From Cordia subcordata (taxonomy: Eukaryota; Streptophyta; Magnoliopsida; Boraginales; Cordiaceae): DNA of 64,000 bases. Shown here piece after piece: positions 34,577 through 46,112 of this stretch (position 1 is the stretch's first letter; every line of letters begins with the position of its first letter). The stretch lies in contig JAPTOF010000001.1 of the NCBI GenBank assembly GCA_028554755.1, forward strand, positions 36,289,501-36,353,500. The letters run 5' to 3'. The position numbers and the translations under genes were made by a program. The notes beneath the pieces were generated by a model. That model saw only the letters and a program-made list of their open reading frames with translations. It did not search any database and was not told where the DNA came from.

Positions 34577-34700
34577 GTTAACTCTAGTTAGAGATTAAAG
34601 GATAGTTCAAGTGGTTGAGACTATCTCCACAAGGGGTAAGGTCTTGGGTTCAATTTCATGGTGGTGGAGATTTTCTTAAAAAGAAATAACAATAACTCTA
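34577..34700 (+). mobile_element. tRNA-like SINE (copy 2)
   Basis: The body at 34591-34690 has the A-box-like TAGTTCAAGTGGTTGAGA and B-box-like GGTTCAATTT. It sits between GTTAACTCTAGTTA (34577-34590) and a decayed TAACTCTAAT. Position and flanks equal those of the copies at 1212 and 45045. Confidence 0.75.
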
Positions 34701-35147
34701 ATGTATTGCTAACTTAACTTGAATTATATCATATATTAATATATGATAATACTAGTTTTATAATGAGAAATCAAGAATTATACTGAATAATAGACTAAGT
34801 TTAGCTATATTACTAACTTAATTCGAATTATACTATAGACCATCATATATTTGTTCTAGTTATAATGGGAATTTGAGAATTATTCTATAAAACTATGCTA
34901 TGAGAAAGTGAAAATTATACTAAACAATATACTTATTTTAGTTATATAGTTAACTTAATTTGAATTATACTAGACTTAAGACAATGGGCTAACTTTAGTT
35001 ATATTAATTCCAATTATAAAGGGAAATTGGGAATTATACCTTAAAAATATGTTAATTCCAATTTTATAATGAGTAATTGAGAATTATATCAAACAACGCA
35101 CTAACTTTAGTTATATAGCAAAATTAATATGAATTGTACTAGATTTA

Positions 35148-35917
35148 GGGTTTGTTCAGCAAATTTAGCTGTTAGAGTAGCTAATAGCTGTTGTATTTTA
35201 GCTATTAGCGGATAGCTGTTTAACTAGCTAATTGAACAAAATGTGTTTAGTAAAATTAGCTGTTAGATTAGCTGATGAATGTTAAATGATATAAAAGGAC
35301 ATTGATATCATGTTATTATTATTGTTGTTATTATGATAATTGTAATTACTATTATTATTATTATAGGAATAAGATAATATATTTCATAATTAGATATTTA
35401 TTTTCATAATCATATTTTAATATTAAAGTATAAGTAATTTTTTGATAAAACATTTATATCAATATTACAAAAATTAATTTTAATAGATTCAAAATTATTT
35501 TGTTAAAAAAATGTACTAATAAAACTTATGCTTTTAGTAATGTTGAGTATATAGAAATTGAAATTTATTTTTATATGATTTCTTATTTATATTTGTAAAG
35601 AAAAGGTAAAAATATAGAAAGAGATTGGAAAGAGAATAGAAAAATAAAAAAATGCAAAAGGGTAGAATTGCCAAAAAAAAAACATGAAAAGCTAAAAGCT
35701 ACTTGAAACGTTAAAGTTTTTAGCTTTTGAGAAACACTAGTTGAAAAGCTAAAAGCTACCTAAAAAGCTACTTGAAACGCTAGTTTACCGAATAACAATA
35801 ATTTAGCAAAATAACGTTTTGACTCGCTAATTTACTGAACAACAATAATTTAGCAAAATAGTGTTTTGACTAGTCAAAACGCTAAACGCTACTTAAAAGC
35901 TATTACTAAACACGCAC
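35148..35917. mobile_element. Tourist-like (PIF/Harbinger-type) MITE
   Basis: The element starts GGGTTTGTTCAGCAAATTTA and ends TACTAAACACGCAC. It is flanked by TTA on both sides (35145-35147 and 35918-35920). Copies 1 (about 4165) and 3 (about 57985) read GACTTAGACAATGTGCTAA without it. Subterminal TTAGCTGTTA and AAAAGCTA motifs repeat inside. The three-base TTA duplication is the basis for the class. Confidence 0.8.
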
Positions 35918-36050
35918 TTAGACAATGTGCTCATTCTAATTATATGACTAATTTAATTAGAATGATACTAGGTAATATATTAATTTTGGTTGTAATGAGA
36001 AATTGAGAATTATACTATAAAACTATGCAAATATAATAATAACTTCTATA

Positions 36051-37590
36051 ACTAATATTTTCTTATATACATAGTTCTTAAAATTATATTAGAAAATATA
36101 TATTGTTTTATAATTAAAGCCTAACTTACTAATCAAAATTTAATGATATAATTCTCAACTTCTTATTAAGTCATGTAATTTTTGTATTCATTGTGCGATA
36201 AATTATAAAAAATGATATAAAATATATATATAAAATAAAATATAAAAATGTTATCAATTTTTATATGAAATAAAATTTTAACAATCTAAGTTACTAATCA
36301 AATCATAAATTCTTTTGCAAAGAAGAAAAATTTAAAAGCTAACTAATTAGAACTAAAAACTTAAACTTTCTTATAAATAAACTTTAAAAATAAAAGATTG
36401 AAAATCTCTTGTAAAAAAATAAAAAGAAAAGATTGAAACTCTCTTTTTTTAAAAAAAAATAAAAACCTAAAAGTAAAATATATATTTTGAAAAAAATTAA
36501 AAATAAAATATTGAAACGCTAGTACAATTTACCCTTAATTACTAGGGAAACAAAATGCTAAAACCTTCTTTCGGTGCTGGGAGTTTGCTTTGTTTTCTCA
36601 TCTCCATTGATATGTCCATTTGACCATTCCTTAAGTGGAAAATACTATTGAGACCTCGTCCTTTGGCAAGTTTCTTCGGTTAGCCAACTCTACTTTAAAA
36701 GCTCAACCTCTCAGGCCAAATCTTCATCTCGTCGTTTTGCTTTGAGTTTATGTTAATTTAAATTTGTTCAATTATTTTGAATTATAGTTTGACCTATGGA
36801 TTGTACGTGCTTTAGATTTGTATTTTATGTAGTAAAGTATGTCATTTTGTTTTTATCATTTTAATGTATTTTAGAAATATTTCACATTTTTTTGGCAAAA
36901 TTAGGAAATCTATTTAAGTTCTTATTTGTTTTTTTAGTGATTTCATTCGTGTTCCAGTTTCGGGTTTTGAGTTTCAAAATTTTAAAGAACAAACTTTGAA
37001 TTCGGATTCGGGACATCCCACGTCTCTCGGGTCGGAATGTTTCGGGATTAAAATTTTTAATTAATTTTAATTTTTATATTGGGTTCGGAATGTTCCGGGT
37101 ACCTGTGGGTTCGGGACGTTCTGGGAACAAAATTTGCATTTAATTATTATTTGGGTTCGGGACGGGATTCGGACCGAGACTCCATTTGGGTAGTGGATTG
37201 GGATTACTTCGTGGGCAAAATACTCGTTCCGCTGCCATCCCTACTCTTGGTGCACTATATAGTATGATCTAAGGTTGGAGAAGAAATTGGAACTTAAAAA
37301 AAAAATTAGGAAAAAAAAGAAAATGAAAAAATAAACACCTTTGACAGATTTTGATTTGATTGTGATTAGAAAAAATAAAACAAAAGGAAACATGAATGCT
37401 TTTTTAACATTTATTAATTATATTTTTTATTGGATGCCTAGATTTATCTATTTGAATTTACGGGACTAAAATGCACCACTTAGTTATCCGAGAAGAACTT
37501 CGCTCAGAGAGGATTTGGATCCTAATATTTTGCCCTTAATGTTGATATTGAATCACTTATTCTCTTTTTTCAGTACTTAACAAAAACATT
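36051..37590. repeat. Shared spacer, copy 2
   Basis: This matches 58120-59520 in copy 3. Within it 36900-37245 is a relatively GC-rich patch (TTCGGGAC words) whose right end inverted reads TAGGGATGGCAGCGG, similar to hAT MITE ends; copy 3 has the counterpart near 59150. Copy 1 does not have this patch. No gene is seen. Confidence 0.6.
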
Positions 37591-37790
37591 CTATATGGAT
37601 TCCTCTGCACCGACTTAAATCACTTAATCTCTTCAAAGCGAAGTACAACATTTCCTCCAATTGTATATTCTATATGGATTCCTCTGCACCGACTTAAATC
37701 ACTTAATCTCTTCAAAGCGAAGTACAACATTTCCTCCAATTGTATATTCTATATGGATTTCTCTGCACCGACTTAAATCTTCAGCGGAAA
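37591..37790. repeat. 79-base tandem repeat in the 3' part of orphan copy C
   Basis: CTATATGGATTCCTCTGCAC starts at 37591 and again at 37670, and a variant starts at 37749. The period is 79 bases, not a multiple of three, so the duplication breaks the frame of the minus-strand gene at its C-terminal end. Confidence 0.9.
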
Positions 37791-38127
37791 TTGTGGTACG
37801 ACATGCAAAGTTTTGTGTAGGACGTATTGAACATAGAGGAAGATATTCTCCTTCGAATTTGCATAAGAGCGATGCACCGGGTAAAATAATACGTCTCAAT
37901 ACCCGACTTTCCAATATCACTTCAACATTTGACTTGTTTTGGATATTAACAATGCGGTTTCCATTGGAGACGCCATCCCTTCGTGCGCGTAGATCATGTT
38001 CGGCAGCTAATTTAAGAAAAGCCGTAGTTTCACGCCAGGCCTCACTATCAAATTGATGATTGCGAAGAAGAGCCGCATCATTGTCTAGCGAAGGATCCTT
38101 GCCGAATGAACCTAATTTCAAGTGCAT
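37699..38127 (-). pseudogene. Orphan family copy C, probably broken at the 3' end
   Basis: The minus-strand frame begins MHLKLGSFGKDPS and stays open for 142 codons, with clear similarity to copy A (for example DGVSNGNRIVNI and ILPGASLLCKFEGEYLPLCS). It then runs into the 79-base tandem repeat and loses the last ~25 residues seen in copy A. The proposed promoter and first exon are also missing from this copy, since sequence equal to 9816-10090 has been deleted. It is a near-intact but probably silent relative. Function is unknown. Confidence 0.6.
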
Positions 38128-39302
38128 TAGACTAACACTAATAAATAATTTAAGTAATCGAGAATATTCTTTTACTATTAAAAAAAGGGGAGACTTAAAC
38201 TAAGGTTAGGGATTGGTAAAAGAATTATTGAAAAATATAGCACAGTTAACATATTCGTGATAGTCAAGATAGATAATAACAAATTCCTTTTTTATGTATC
38301 GCATAAACTTTTTAAACAACATAGTTACTTAATATCATGTCAAATCCAAGTTATGTGTTCAAAAGTCATTATTACCCATTCATAAAATTGCATTTATGTA
38401 TACGATTCAAACAAAAAGTAAAAACTATATATCCTACAATAGATAAATACAGAACTGAGAACTCCTTACTCTTGTACTCTACTAGGCTTTTTGCTTTTGG
38501 CTATTGATTGTGGTTATTTAGTGTTCTAAATTTATAATTTTATTTTTTCACATTACTGATAATACACTTGCTAAACTAGCCTAAAATATTAAAAAAAAAA
38601 AAGGAAATGAAAACTAATTGATTAAAGAAACGAAAGCATATCCACTAAAAAATTACGAGGCAAAAATAAGTGTTGTCACTTAATTTCATAAAATGTTGCT
38701 ATATTGATACACATTTTCATTTATTTCATTCCAGTAATAAAGATAAGTTATATGCTCACACAACGGGCGCCTTTCAATTTTTATGTTTCCAAATTTAACA
38801 TATAGTTATAGCATTAGAACACAATTTAGTTATAATAACAAATAGATACTATAAATTAAACTTACAATGAACCACATACCTATTAATGTTTTCAAAGTTA
38901 TATCAATACAGTTCATAGTAGACATATATTAGGAGGCACATTGTAGCCCCAAGGCTCAACTTAAACAGGTGGTGGAAACTGACAATTTAGAATATGGTAG
39001 GAGCAGGTGGAATTACTGTTGTTCCTTAGATTCAATAGATAAATCTAAGCCATTTAATTAAAAATATAAAAAAGACGTCTATATTTTCTTTTTTATAGTT
39101 TTTTCTAATCAAAAGCTAAGAAAAATCTGGTATTTATTTTCCCTTTTTTATTTCTTTTTCCTGATGGGAGGAGATTGCATCCACATTCACATTTTCTTTT
39201 TTCTATATTCTAAATGTGTTGTTTAGATTGATAGTCTAGTTGATCCCCAAAAAAAAAAAAAAAAAAGCAAAAAGGATTTGATAATTCACAAAGCAAATAA
39301 AA
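38128..39302. other. Duplicated non-coding sequence, copy 2
   Basis: This matches 6401-7831 and 9259-9345 of copy 1, without the MITE and the Helitron found there. The uninterrupted Helitron site lies near 39213. Confidence 0.7.
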
Positions 39303-39677
39303 GGGTTTATTCTCCTAATTGTTCCAGGACTGTTGGCTTTGTCGCATTTTAATTTTTTAACATTCAAAATAAATTTTTTAGTTCCTGAACGATTAACTTT
39401 GTTATATTTTAGTCATTCAAATTTTAAAATTAATTTTTTATGCCTTGGACTTTAATAAATGGGATGTAATTAGTCTTTAAAAAAGGTTCATTTTAGATGT
39501 TCAAAAACTAACAACATCTCATTTATCAAAGTTTATGGACTAAAAAGTTCATTTTAAAAGTAAGAAACTAAAATACAGTAAAGCCAATTGTGTAGGAACT
39601 AAAAGATTTATTTAAAAGTCAAAAAACTAAAATGTAACAAAATTAATATTTTAGTGACTATTAAGAGAATAAGCCCC
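39303..39677. mobile_element. Foldback MITE with 8-base duplication
   Basis: The ends are GGGTTTATTCTCCTAAT and, inverted, GGGGCTTATTCTCTTAAT. The perfect duplication AAATAAAA lies at 39295-39302 and 39678-39685. Copy 1 near 9340 reads GCAAATAAAATAAACAC without the insertion. Internal arms (TTAGTTCCTGAACG and its inverse) make most of the 375 bases self-complementary. The 8-base duplication fits a hAT-type mover. Confidence 0.85.
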
Positions 39678-39689
39678 AAATAAAATAAA

Positions 39690-39796
39690 CACTTGCAATG
39701 AACCAGGAAGCAAAGACCAGTGGTGCCGTCTTCTTGAAGAAACATGACATCGGACATACTCAAGCTATTACCCACCACAAGTACCTTACCAAGAGT
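39690..39796 (-). other. Possible internal exon of the orphan gene, copy C
   Basis: This is the counterpart of 9365-9459. The minus strand is open (LVVGNSLSMSDVMFLQEDG and onward to LCFLVHC), after an acceptor-like GTGGAAG. It is supported only by conservation with copy A. Confidence 0.3.
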
Positions 39797-42036
39797 CTTC
39801 CACAAAAGAATATATTTTAGAAAAAATAGAATAGAAAAAGAAGATTTCATGACCCAACAAAAAAACAAAAAAGAAAAGCGGTAACTCAATGAATAAAAAA
39901 ATAACAGATAGTGCCATTCTCACATAATTTATCATAAATACATATTATTTTTTAATTTAAATTAAACACAAATTTCTATTTTATGCTGAATATTATTGTT
40001 AACTTGGACCAACCTTGTTCAGGAGTTAGTTAATTTTTCTAATGAATGCATTCCCGTTTCCGTTGGCGCACTTTATAATAATAATAATAATAATAATAAT
40101 TCATTTAGTTTTGTTTCACTTACTGATTAGAGGATGCTTGACATGAAAGAAAATAAAGGATCTAATACGAGAAATTGTAATACAAAACCAAGTATGATTA
40201 TGTGAATGCAAAGAAGAGAAATCAAAAGCACTGCCTTGATGTACAATTTTCCTCAAAAAAAAAAAAGTTTGTACCTAGGCCTAGCTGTCGGAAGGCCAGA
40301 TCACTTTAACTGCTTTCATTCACTTTCATACATAACTTTCATAACTTGCCTAGAATGTCACTCAACCTTTTTACGTGATGACAAACATTTGTGATGAATA
40401 CCCCCGGTTACTCAGTTGGTCACAATTCTAGGTGGCTTTTAGCTCTACTCATGGTCACCTGCCTTTTTCTTTTCTTTTTTTTTTTTATTTTCTGAAGACT
40501 GGCAGAGTCTTTCAGCACTTTTGTAGAAGTGACCTCAGCCTCGACATAACTTTCCTTGGTATGCACTTTTTCACAATTTACCACAAAAATAAACCAAGGC
40601 AAGTACCCATCAAACTCAAGCTAAGCATTGGTTTTCAATTTAAGCACATGCACATTTTAGCCCAAGTCAAGATTAAGCAAGGTTCAAGCACGACGTGTTT
40701 AAAGTAACTATCAAAGACAACTAAATACAATGGAGATGAATTCACTACATGTACCAACTTACTGTTGCAAAAACAAGTTTCTCGAGTATGGGGATTAGAC
40801 TTTTTTCAAGAGAAGTGCTAAGTCTACCAAGAAGAAACTTGAGTAAAAAGAAAAATAATTTTACAAAAGAGCTTTTAAAAGCTTACTAGATTGACTTTAA
40901 AAAAGCTAAACTCAAAGAAAAAAAACAAACGCCAAACCTAAGACATTAATGGACTCCAAAGAAAAAATATTTTTACAAAACACTTAACCAAAAAGTTTTT
41001 TTTTTGGTCATTTTTTTGGTTTTTCCCTTTTTTTTTCTTTTTCCTTTTTTTTGAAGACTCAAGAAATACTAACTAAAACACATATATTCACAAGACTCAA
41101 TATACCACATTAAAAACACATCTAAACACCAAAAAGACTCAAAATAAATTACTAAAACGAAGCATTCCTCCCCACACTTATCACGCACGTTGTCCTCAAT
41201 GTGTAAAGAAAAGAAAGCAATAAAATCAAAGAAAAATAAAACAAAATTAAGGAAAAATAAGAGAACTTCCCTTAAAAGAGGCGCGAGAAGTGATGGAACC
41301 AGCTATCATTCATCCGAAGTGAGGCCATGGTACTCAACGAGATTCATCAAATTTTTTTAGCTTTGATCTGCATAAACAAAGAAACACACCTTCCTTCCCT
41401 TGTGAATTAAATCCAATCATGATTCAAATCAATTTTCATCTAAAAAATTATCCGAAAGCTATGCAAGTATGCATCAAAGATTTTTTTCATCTAACTCCAA
41501 TGATTTATAAGCCAAAATAATACCCAAATATTTGAAAATAAATTTGTCTAAGGTGTTAAAAATGTGTTTTTCATGATAAGCATGCCTAATGTTTGCATAA
41601 AACCTCCAACATTGCCACAAAGTCCATGAACCACATTCTTGAAGCACAAAATTTCTAAAATCTCATCATGTAAAAATTTCAAGAAATAAAAAAATATGAA
41701 AAGACTTCGAAATATCTTGTTTGGAAGATCTTGGGTGATTTTGGTGTTTGGAGTGGTGGCTATAGTGGAAGAAGGTGGTGGGTTTCTCAAAATTCCAAAG
41801 CAAATCCTACTTGTAAACATCAAAACTCTCATACAACATATTTAGATTAAAGTTAGGATTCTCAAGGAAGAAGAAGATAAAAAATAAAATAAAAATTCCT
41901 GAAAATATAAAAAAATTGTAAAAATTAGAAATTAACTAGAAAACACTAGATATCTCAAAATTGAAATTTCTAACTCTATGGGTTACCTCCGATAAGCGCC
42001 TTTGTTTAACGTCGTCGCTCGACGTAACTAATTCAT

Positions 42037-42663
42037 CTAAGCTTTATTCAGAGGCTTTTTTGGCTCAATTTTCTCATGGACGAGCTTCCAACGATGCCCA
42101 TCAACTTTGATGACTTTGTTATTGCTCAAACTCTTCACATCAAGAGCATTGCTTTTCTTTTTCTTCAACTCTTGGAGTTGCAACCTCCTATGCGCACTTC
42201 TCTTATCCACCATAGGTGGATTCAATTGCCTTTGAATTTCTGTCGTTGGCTTCCCTTGATTTTTCCGCTTGGCAACTGATTCCTGCAAGCTACTGCTATC
42301 TTGATCCTTGCATTTCGGAGACAAATCCTTTTTAAGCAAGACGGAGACATTCTCCCTCACACTTATCTTTTCATTCCCAACGAGCTTCTTTTTGTTAGTG
42401 CACAATTCTTTTAGAAACTTTGTGATTCGAGGTACTTGCCCAATTGCATTAAGTAAGGGAATATTTACCTCTACGTTGCGAAAAAAACTCAAAAATCTCC
42501 TTCTTTTTCTTCTCTTTTTTGGACTTGGCGAATCTTTTGGGGAAAGGAGGCATAACCACCAACTTTGTACCATTTTTAAGCTCTGTTTCACTGCTGTCCA
42601 GCACTTTTTCATCTCGTTTTGCACCCACTTTTTCGATTTTTTCTCTGTTTCAAGTGTTGTCAA
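42037..42663 (-). pseudogene. Athila-like gag-protease fused to the end of pol by deletion
   Basis: The minus-strand frame of 208 codons contains the conserved stretch before the protease (FFRNVEVNIPLLNAIGQVP, FLKELCTNKKKL, then PKCKD). The normal upstream partner, with PPFPKRFAKSKK, is in another frame because of one extra T in a T run near 42485. Directly after PKCKD the frame passes to a piece like the integrase tail (KVDGHRWKLVHEK) and ends LNKA. Protease, RT, RNase H and most of integrase are missing. Confidence 0.75.
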
Positions 42664-42779
42664 CTTTGCGTGCCCACGCCTAGTATGACAGTGGCTGTCC
42701 AGCGGTTATTTTTCACTTCGTAAAGTGATTGTGCATGCATTCTCATTCGGATTAGCAATTGTTTGAGAAGGTAAATTAC

Positions 42780-43441
42780 CACGGGACTTACGAATTTGAT
42801 GAACCGAAATCTTGATGAATCCTTGGCTAGAAAAGAAAATACGCAAATATCAAAATAGAATGAAAGGAATAAAACACTTAGATTTCACGAATTTGATGAA
42901 CAAAAATCTTGATTAATCCTCGGCTAAAAAAGAAAATTAGAACAACATGTCCATAAATGTCACCCAAAGAATGAAGAGAAATTTGTTGAATTGTCTGCTA
43001 AAAGTTGTCTCCCCTCTACGTGTACATAACAGGTATATATATAAAAGAAAAACCCTAACCTACTTTCTTTTTTGGATAAGGAAACCCTTAATGGCCTAAA
43101 AAGAATAATAAGGTAAAATCCTTAAATATAATTTCCAACAAAATAAAAAGTCTTCTAAATTTAATCTATTTCCTTCCAAAAGTCCACAAAAAATATCTTC
43201 CATCTTGGTCAACCTCGGTCAAATCAGCGCAGCAAATTAATGGCATTTTTCCAAGTGACGGAGACAACTTTAACCGCTACAAACACATCCAAACAGCTTA
43301 TATATCCATGCATAATGCATCCATCTCCTTTTCCTAAGCACAATCGTGCAAAATTACATTAAAAAAGTCAATTAAAGAGCATTATATTCCAAAATCAAGT
43401 GCATCCAGCATATAAATTAAACACTTATTTAGAACTTATCA
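42780..43441 (-). mobile_element. 5' LTR part of the Athila-like element
   Basis: Read on the minus strand from 43441 it begins TGATAAGTTCTAAATAAG and follows the solo LTR at 12903 for about 550 bases, including TTTTATATATATACC near 43035. The inner border is uncertain. Confidence 0.75.
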
Positions 43442-43655
43442 GCATTGCATTTTTTCTCCCTAATATAATATATGTTTTTTTGCGTCCAAATATATGTACT
43501 TTTATTTATTTATTTTTGGACAAAATATATATTATTGCTTGAATCTATTAAGTTTCCTGTCTTAAGAATTGTCAACTAAGAGGTACATGATATAAGGTGT
43601 TTTTCGTATAGTGACATTACTACTTCACAGCAAAAATAGTTATAACCTCAATTTA

Positions 43656-43691
<36 letters not shown>

Positions 43692-44155
43692 ATGTGTGTG
43701 TGTATGTATGTATATATATGTATATGTATGTATATATATGTAAATGTATGTATATATATATGTGTATGTATGTATATATATATATGTATGTATATATATA
43801 TATGTATAAATAATATATTCATGACATATTAATTTTGTGTTAATAAATTAAAACATAAATTATTTGTAACTTAATTGATTAGAATAATGCTTGTTATTCT
43901 AATTTGAGGTTGAAGCTTTAAATCCTTTTAACAACATTTCTTTTATAAAAGAAAGAAAGATAATTTAGGTTGTTCAGAACAAAAAAATAATTTTGATATA
44001 AAAATATTTATGGTTAAAAATAATGAACTTTCTAACGGCAAAGGGTACTATCTCATGCGCCTTTGATGGATCACAGGGATTATAAGTGACTTTTTAGACT
44101 ACATGGGGATCTGATGCACTTTTGATAGAGTATAAAGGGGGTTTGGTGCATTTTA
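43442..44155. mobile_element. Foldback element, right part, copy in block 3
   Basis: This matches 32985-33777, ending with GGTGCATTTTACC. The left part is missing because the Athila-like LTR abuts at 43441. A TGTG/TATG/TA microsatellite at 43655-43810 has expanded inside it. Confidence 0.7.
43655..43810. repeat. TA/TGTG/TATG compound microsatellite
   Basis: Simple sequence only. The corresponding spot in copy 2 (33430-33440) has just a short TA run. Confidence 0.95.
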
Positions 44156-44189
44156 CCATAAAAATTATATTAATTTTAGTTTTATTAAT

Positions 44190-44677
44190 TTTTTAGGAAT
44201 AAATTTTGTTTTGTTCCCCGACCTAATTCACCACTGGGGAATGTAATTTGGGAAAATGGAGAATGGAGAAAAATATTAAGAATTGGAGAATTCCTGAATT
44301 GTTTTAAAAAAAAATGTTCAACACAAATTTTACAACTACCATGCCAGTTTTTTGCATTCTCAAGTCTCAATTGTCAGTTAATTCTACTACTAAATACTAA
44401 CATGCTCTACTGAATAAATAAGAATCGTCATCAATCAACAAAATAATTCTAAATCTAAACTTCAAAATATAAATAAAAAAATATATTTAAATATAAAGAG
44501 TGAAGGTGAAGTGCAGAAAAGGGCCAGAGGCTTGATTTGTGAAGCTACCTAAATTCTAAAGCCCTAATTTAGAATATATATTTATATAAGAAAAGGGTTA
44601 AAAAAGTTTAAGATATATTATATTAAGATATTTTAACACACACACACACATATATTACAACATATATTATTCATATA

Positions 44678-44721
<44 letters not shown>

Positions 44722-44895
44722 GAAACATAAAAAAATTTGGGTTTCGGGTTTTTCCCAAAAAAATGATTATTTCGATCCTTATCCCGAAATTTTTGCCCAA
44801 ACCCAATGTTTTTTCCCCAATTCCCCATAAATAATTTCCCAATACCCGATTTTTTGGGTTTGGGATCAAGTTTCCCTAATAAGTGCTCATCCTTA
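44190..44895. mobile_element. Decayed hAT-like element, copy in block 3
   Basis: Counterpart of 33815-34440. It contains a (CA)n(TA)n microsatellite at 44637-44718 and ends, inverted, CTAAGGATGAGCACTTATTA. Confidence 0.5.
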
Positions 44896-45044
44896 GTTAT
44901 ATAACGAACTTTAACTAGAATTATACCAAACAATAAAGTAACACTAGTCATATAGCTAACTTAATTTGAATTATACTAGATATCATATTTATTCTAGTTA
45001 TATGACTAATTTTAATTAGAATTTAAAATTATACTAGAGGATAA

Positions 45045-45167
45045 GTTAACTCTAGTTAGGGATTAGGGGATAGCTCAAGTGGTTGAGACTATTTTCCCGA
45101 GGGATGAGGTCTTGGGTTCAATCTCATAGGGGTAGGGAGTTTGTTAAAAAAAAATAATAACTCTAAT
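45045..45167 (+). mobile_element. tRNA-like SINE (copy 3)
   Basis: This is the best preserved copy. The body starts about 45059, with A-box-like TAGCTCAAGTGGTTGAGA and B-box-like GGTTCAATCT, and an A-rich tail. The flanking GTTAACTCTAGTTA (45045-45058) and TAACTCTAAT match those of the other two copies. Confidence 0.8.
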
Positions 45168-45418
45168 ATATTGCCAACATAATTTGAATTATACCATATA
45201 TTAATATATGTTAACACTAGTTTTATATGGAGAAATCAAGAATTATACAAAATAATCGACTAAGTTTAGCTATATAGCTAATTTAATTTGAAATATACTA
45301 TATACTATTATATATTAATTCTAGTTATAATGAGAATTTGAGAATTATTCTATAAAACTATGCTAAGAGAAAGTGAAAGTTATAGTAAACCATACACTGA
45401 CATTAGTTATATACTAAC

Positions 45419-46033
45419 TGTAGTAGCCAAAATTGGCTTGGCCCAAGGGCTGCTTATCTCGAAAGACATGGTAAGGCACCTGTGACCCATTAATGTTGCA
45501 TGGCCCAAGAAAGCTTATATGCGTCGCTGCTTTGCAGTAAAAGGTGTGCTTAACAAGCGTGATTTGCAAAACCACGTATGACGTTATCCTAACCCCTCAA
45601 GATAAGCACGTCGAAGGTAGAATATTTTTCTAGATAGGTTCAATTTCATCTATACAATAATTAAAAAGTCTCCAAAGCACCCAAAGAGATACATAGTACA
45701 TATCCAAACAGATCAATATGATAAGAATGGAGCTATACATGCCTCTACATCTGAGACGACTATAAATACACCTCTCTAGAAGTGGCATGGGGCATTGACA
45801 CTACACCCTTAACCCTATATGCATCCAATTTCTCAGGTCGCACCTAGTCTTTCCTTTTATACAGGCATTCCCTTTATATAACCTTAAATCCTTCTCTCCA
45901 ATTACTGACTTGAGTGTCGGAGTGTCTTTGGCCGGCATCACACCAATGTCAAAGACTTCTCCCGCCTTTCTCCCTTAGTGTTTCGTAGGTTGTTAGTACC
46001 CTGAGTTTGTGATTGTAGATTTTAGCGTCCACA
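45419..46033 (+). repeat. 5' LTR of the Tat-lineage element
   Basis: It begins TGTAGTAGCCAAAATTGG and ends GCGTCCACA. A TATAAATA box lies at 45761-45768. Length is 615 bases. The 3' LTR end reads GCGTCTATG, so the terminal CA has become TG there. Confidence 0.9.
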
Positions 46034-46036
46034 ATT

Positions 46037-46050
46037 TGGCGCCTACCGTG
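46037..46050 (+). other. Primer binding site of the Tat-lineage element
   Basis: TGGCGCCTACCGTG starts 4 bases after the LTR, close to the TGGCGCC-type sites common in plant gypsy elements. Confidence 0.75.
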
Positions 46051-46112
46051 AGGCTCCAGCAACTTTTACAACAGGGAGCTAAATATTCGAAACCACGCCG
46101 CCGTACTGTACA

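Larger units (their letters stand above)
34441..36050. repeat. AT-rich degenerate tandem repeat, copy 2
   Basis: The same recurring phrases as at 1021-1399 are present. The array is interrupted by a SINE (34577-34700) and a Tourist-like MITE (35148-35917). Confidence 0.75.
40168..43441 (-). mobile_element. Internally deleted Athila-like gypsy element
   Basis: The LTR lies at the high-coordinate end and the coding remnant at 42037-42700. Downstream on the minus strand there is a GTGTGGGGAGGAATGC stretch (41165-41185) of the kind that follows pol in Athila-type elements. No second LTR was found at the left, where the sequence joins copy-2 flank near 40168-40200, so that end is truncated. Base 43441/43442 is set by the paralogous site at about 32988. 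Confidence 0.7.

Noticed and set aside
45059..45150. Possible functional tRNA gene
   Set aside because: It has an A tail, target duplication and three copies, which fits a SINE better; no acceptor-stem pairing is seen.
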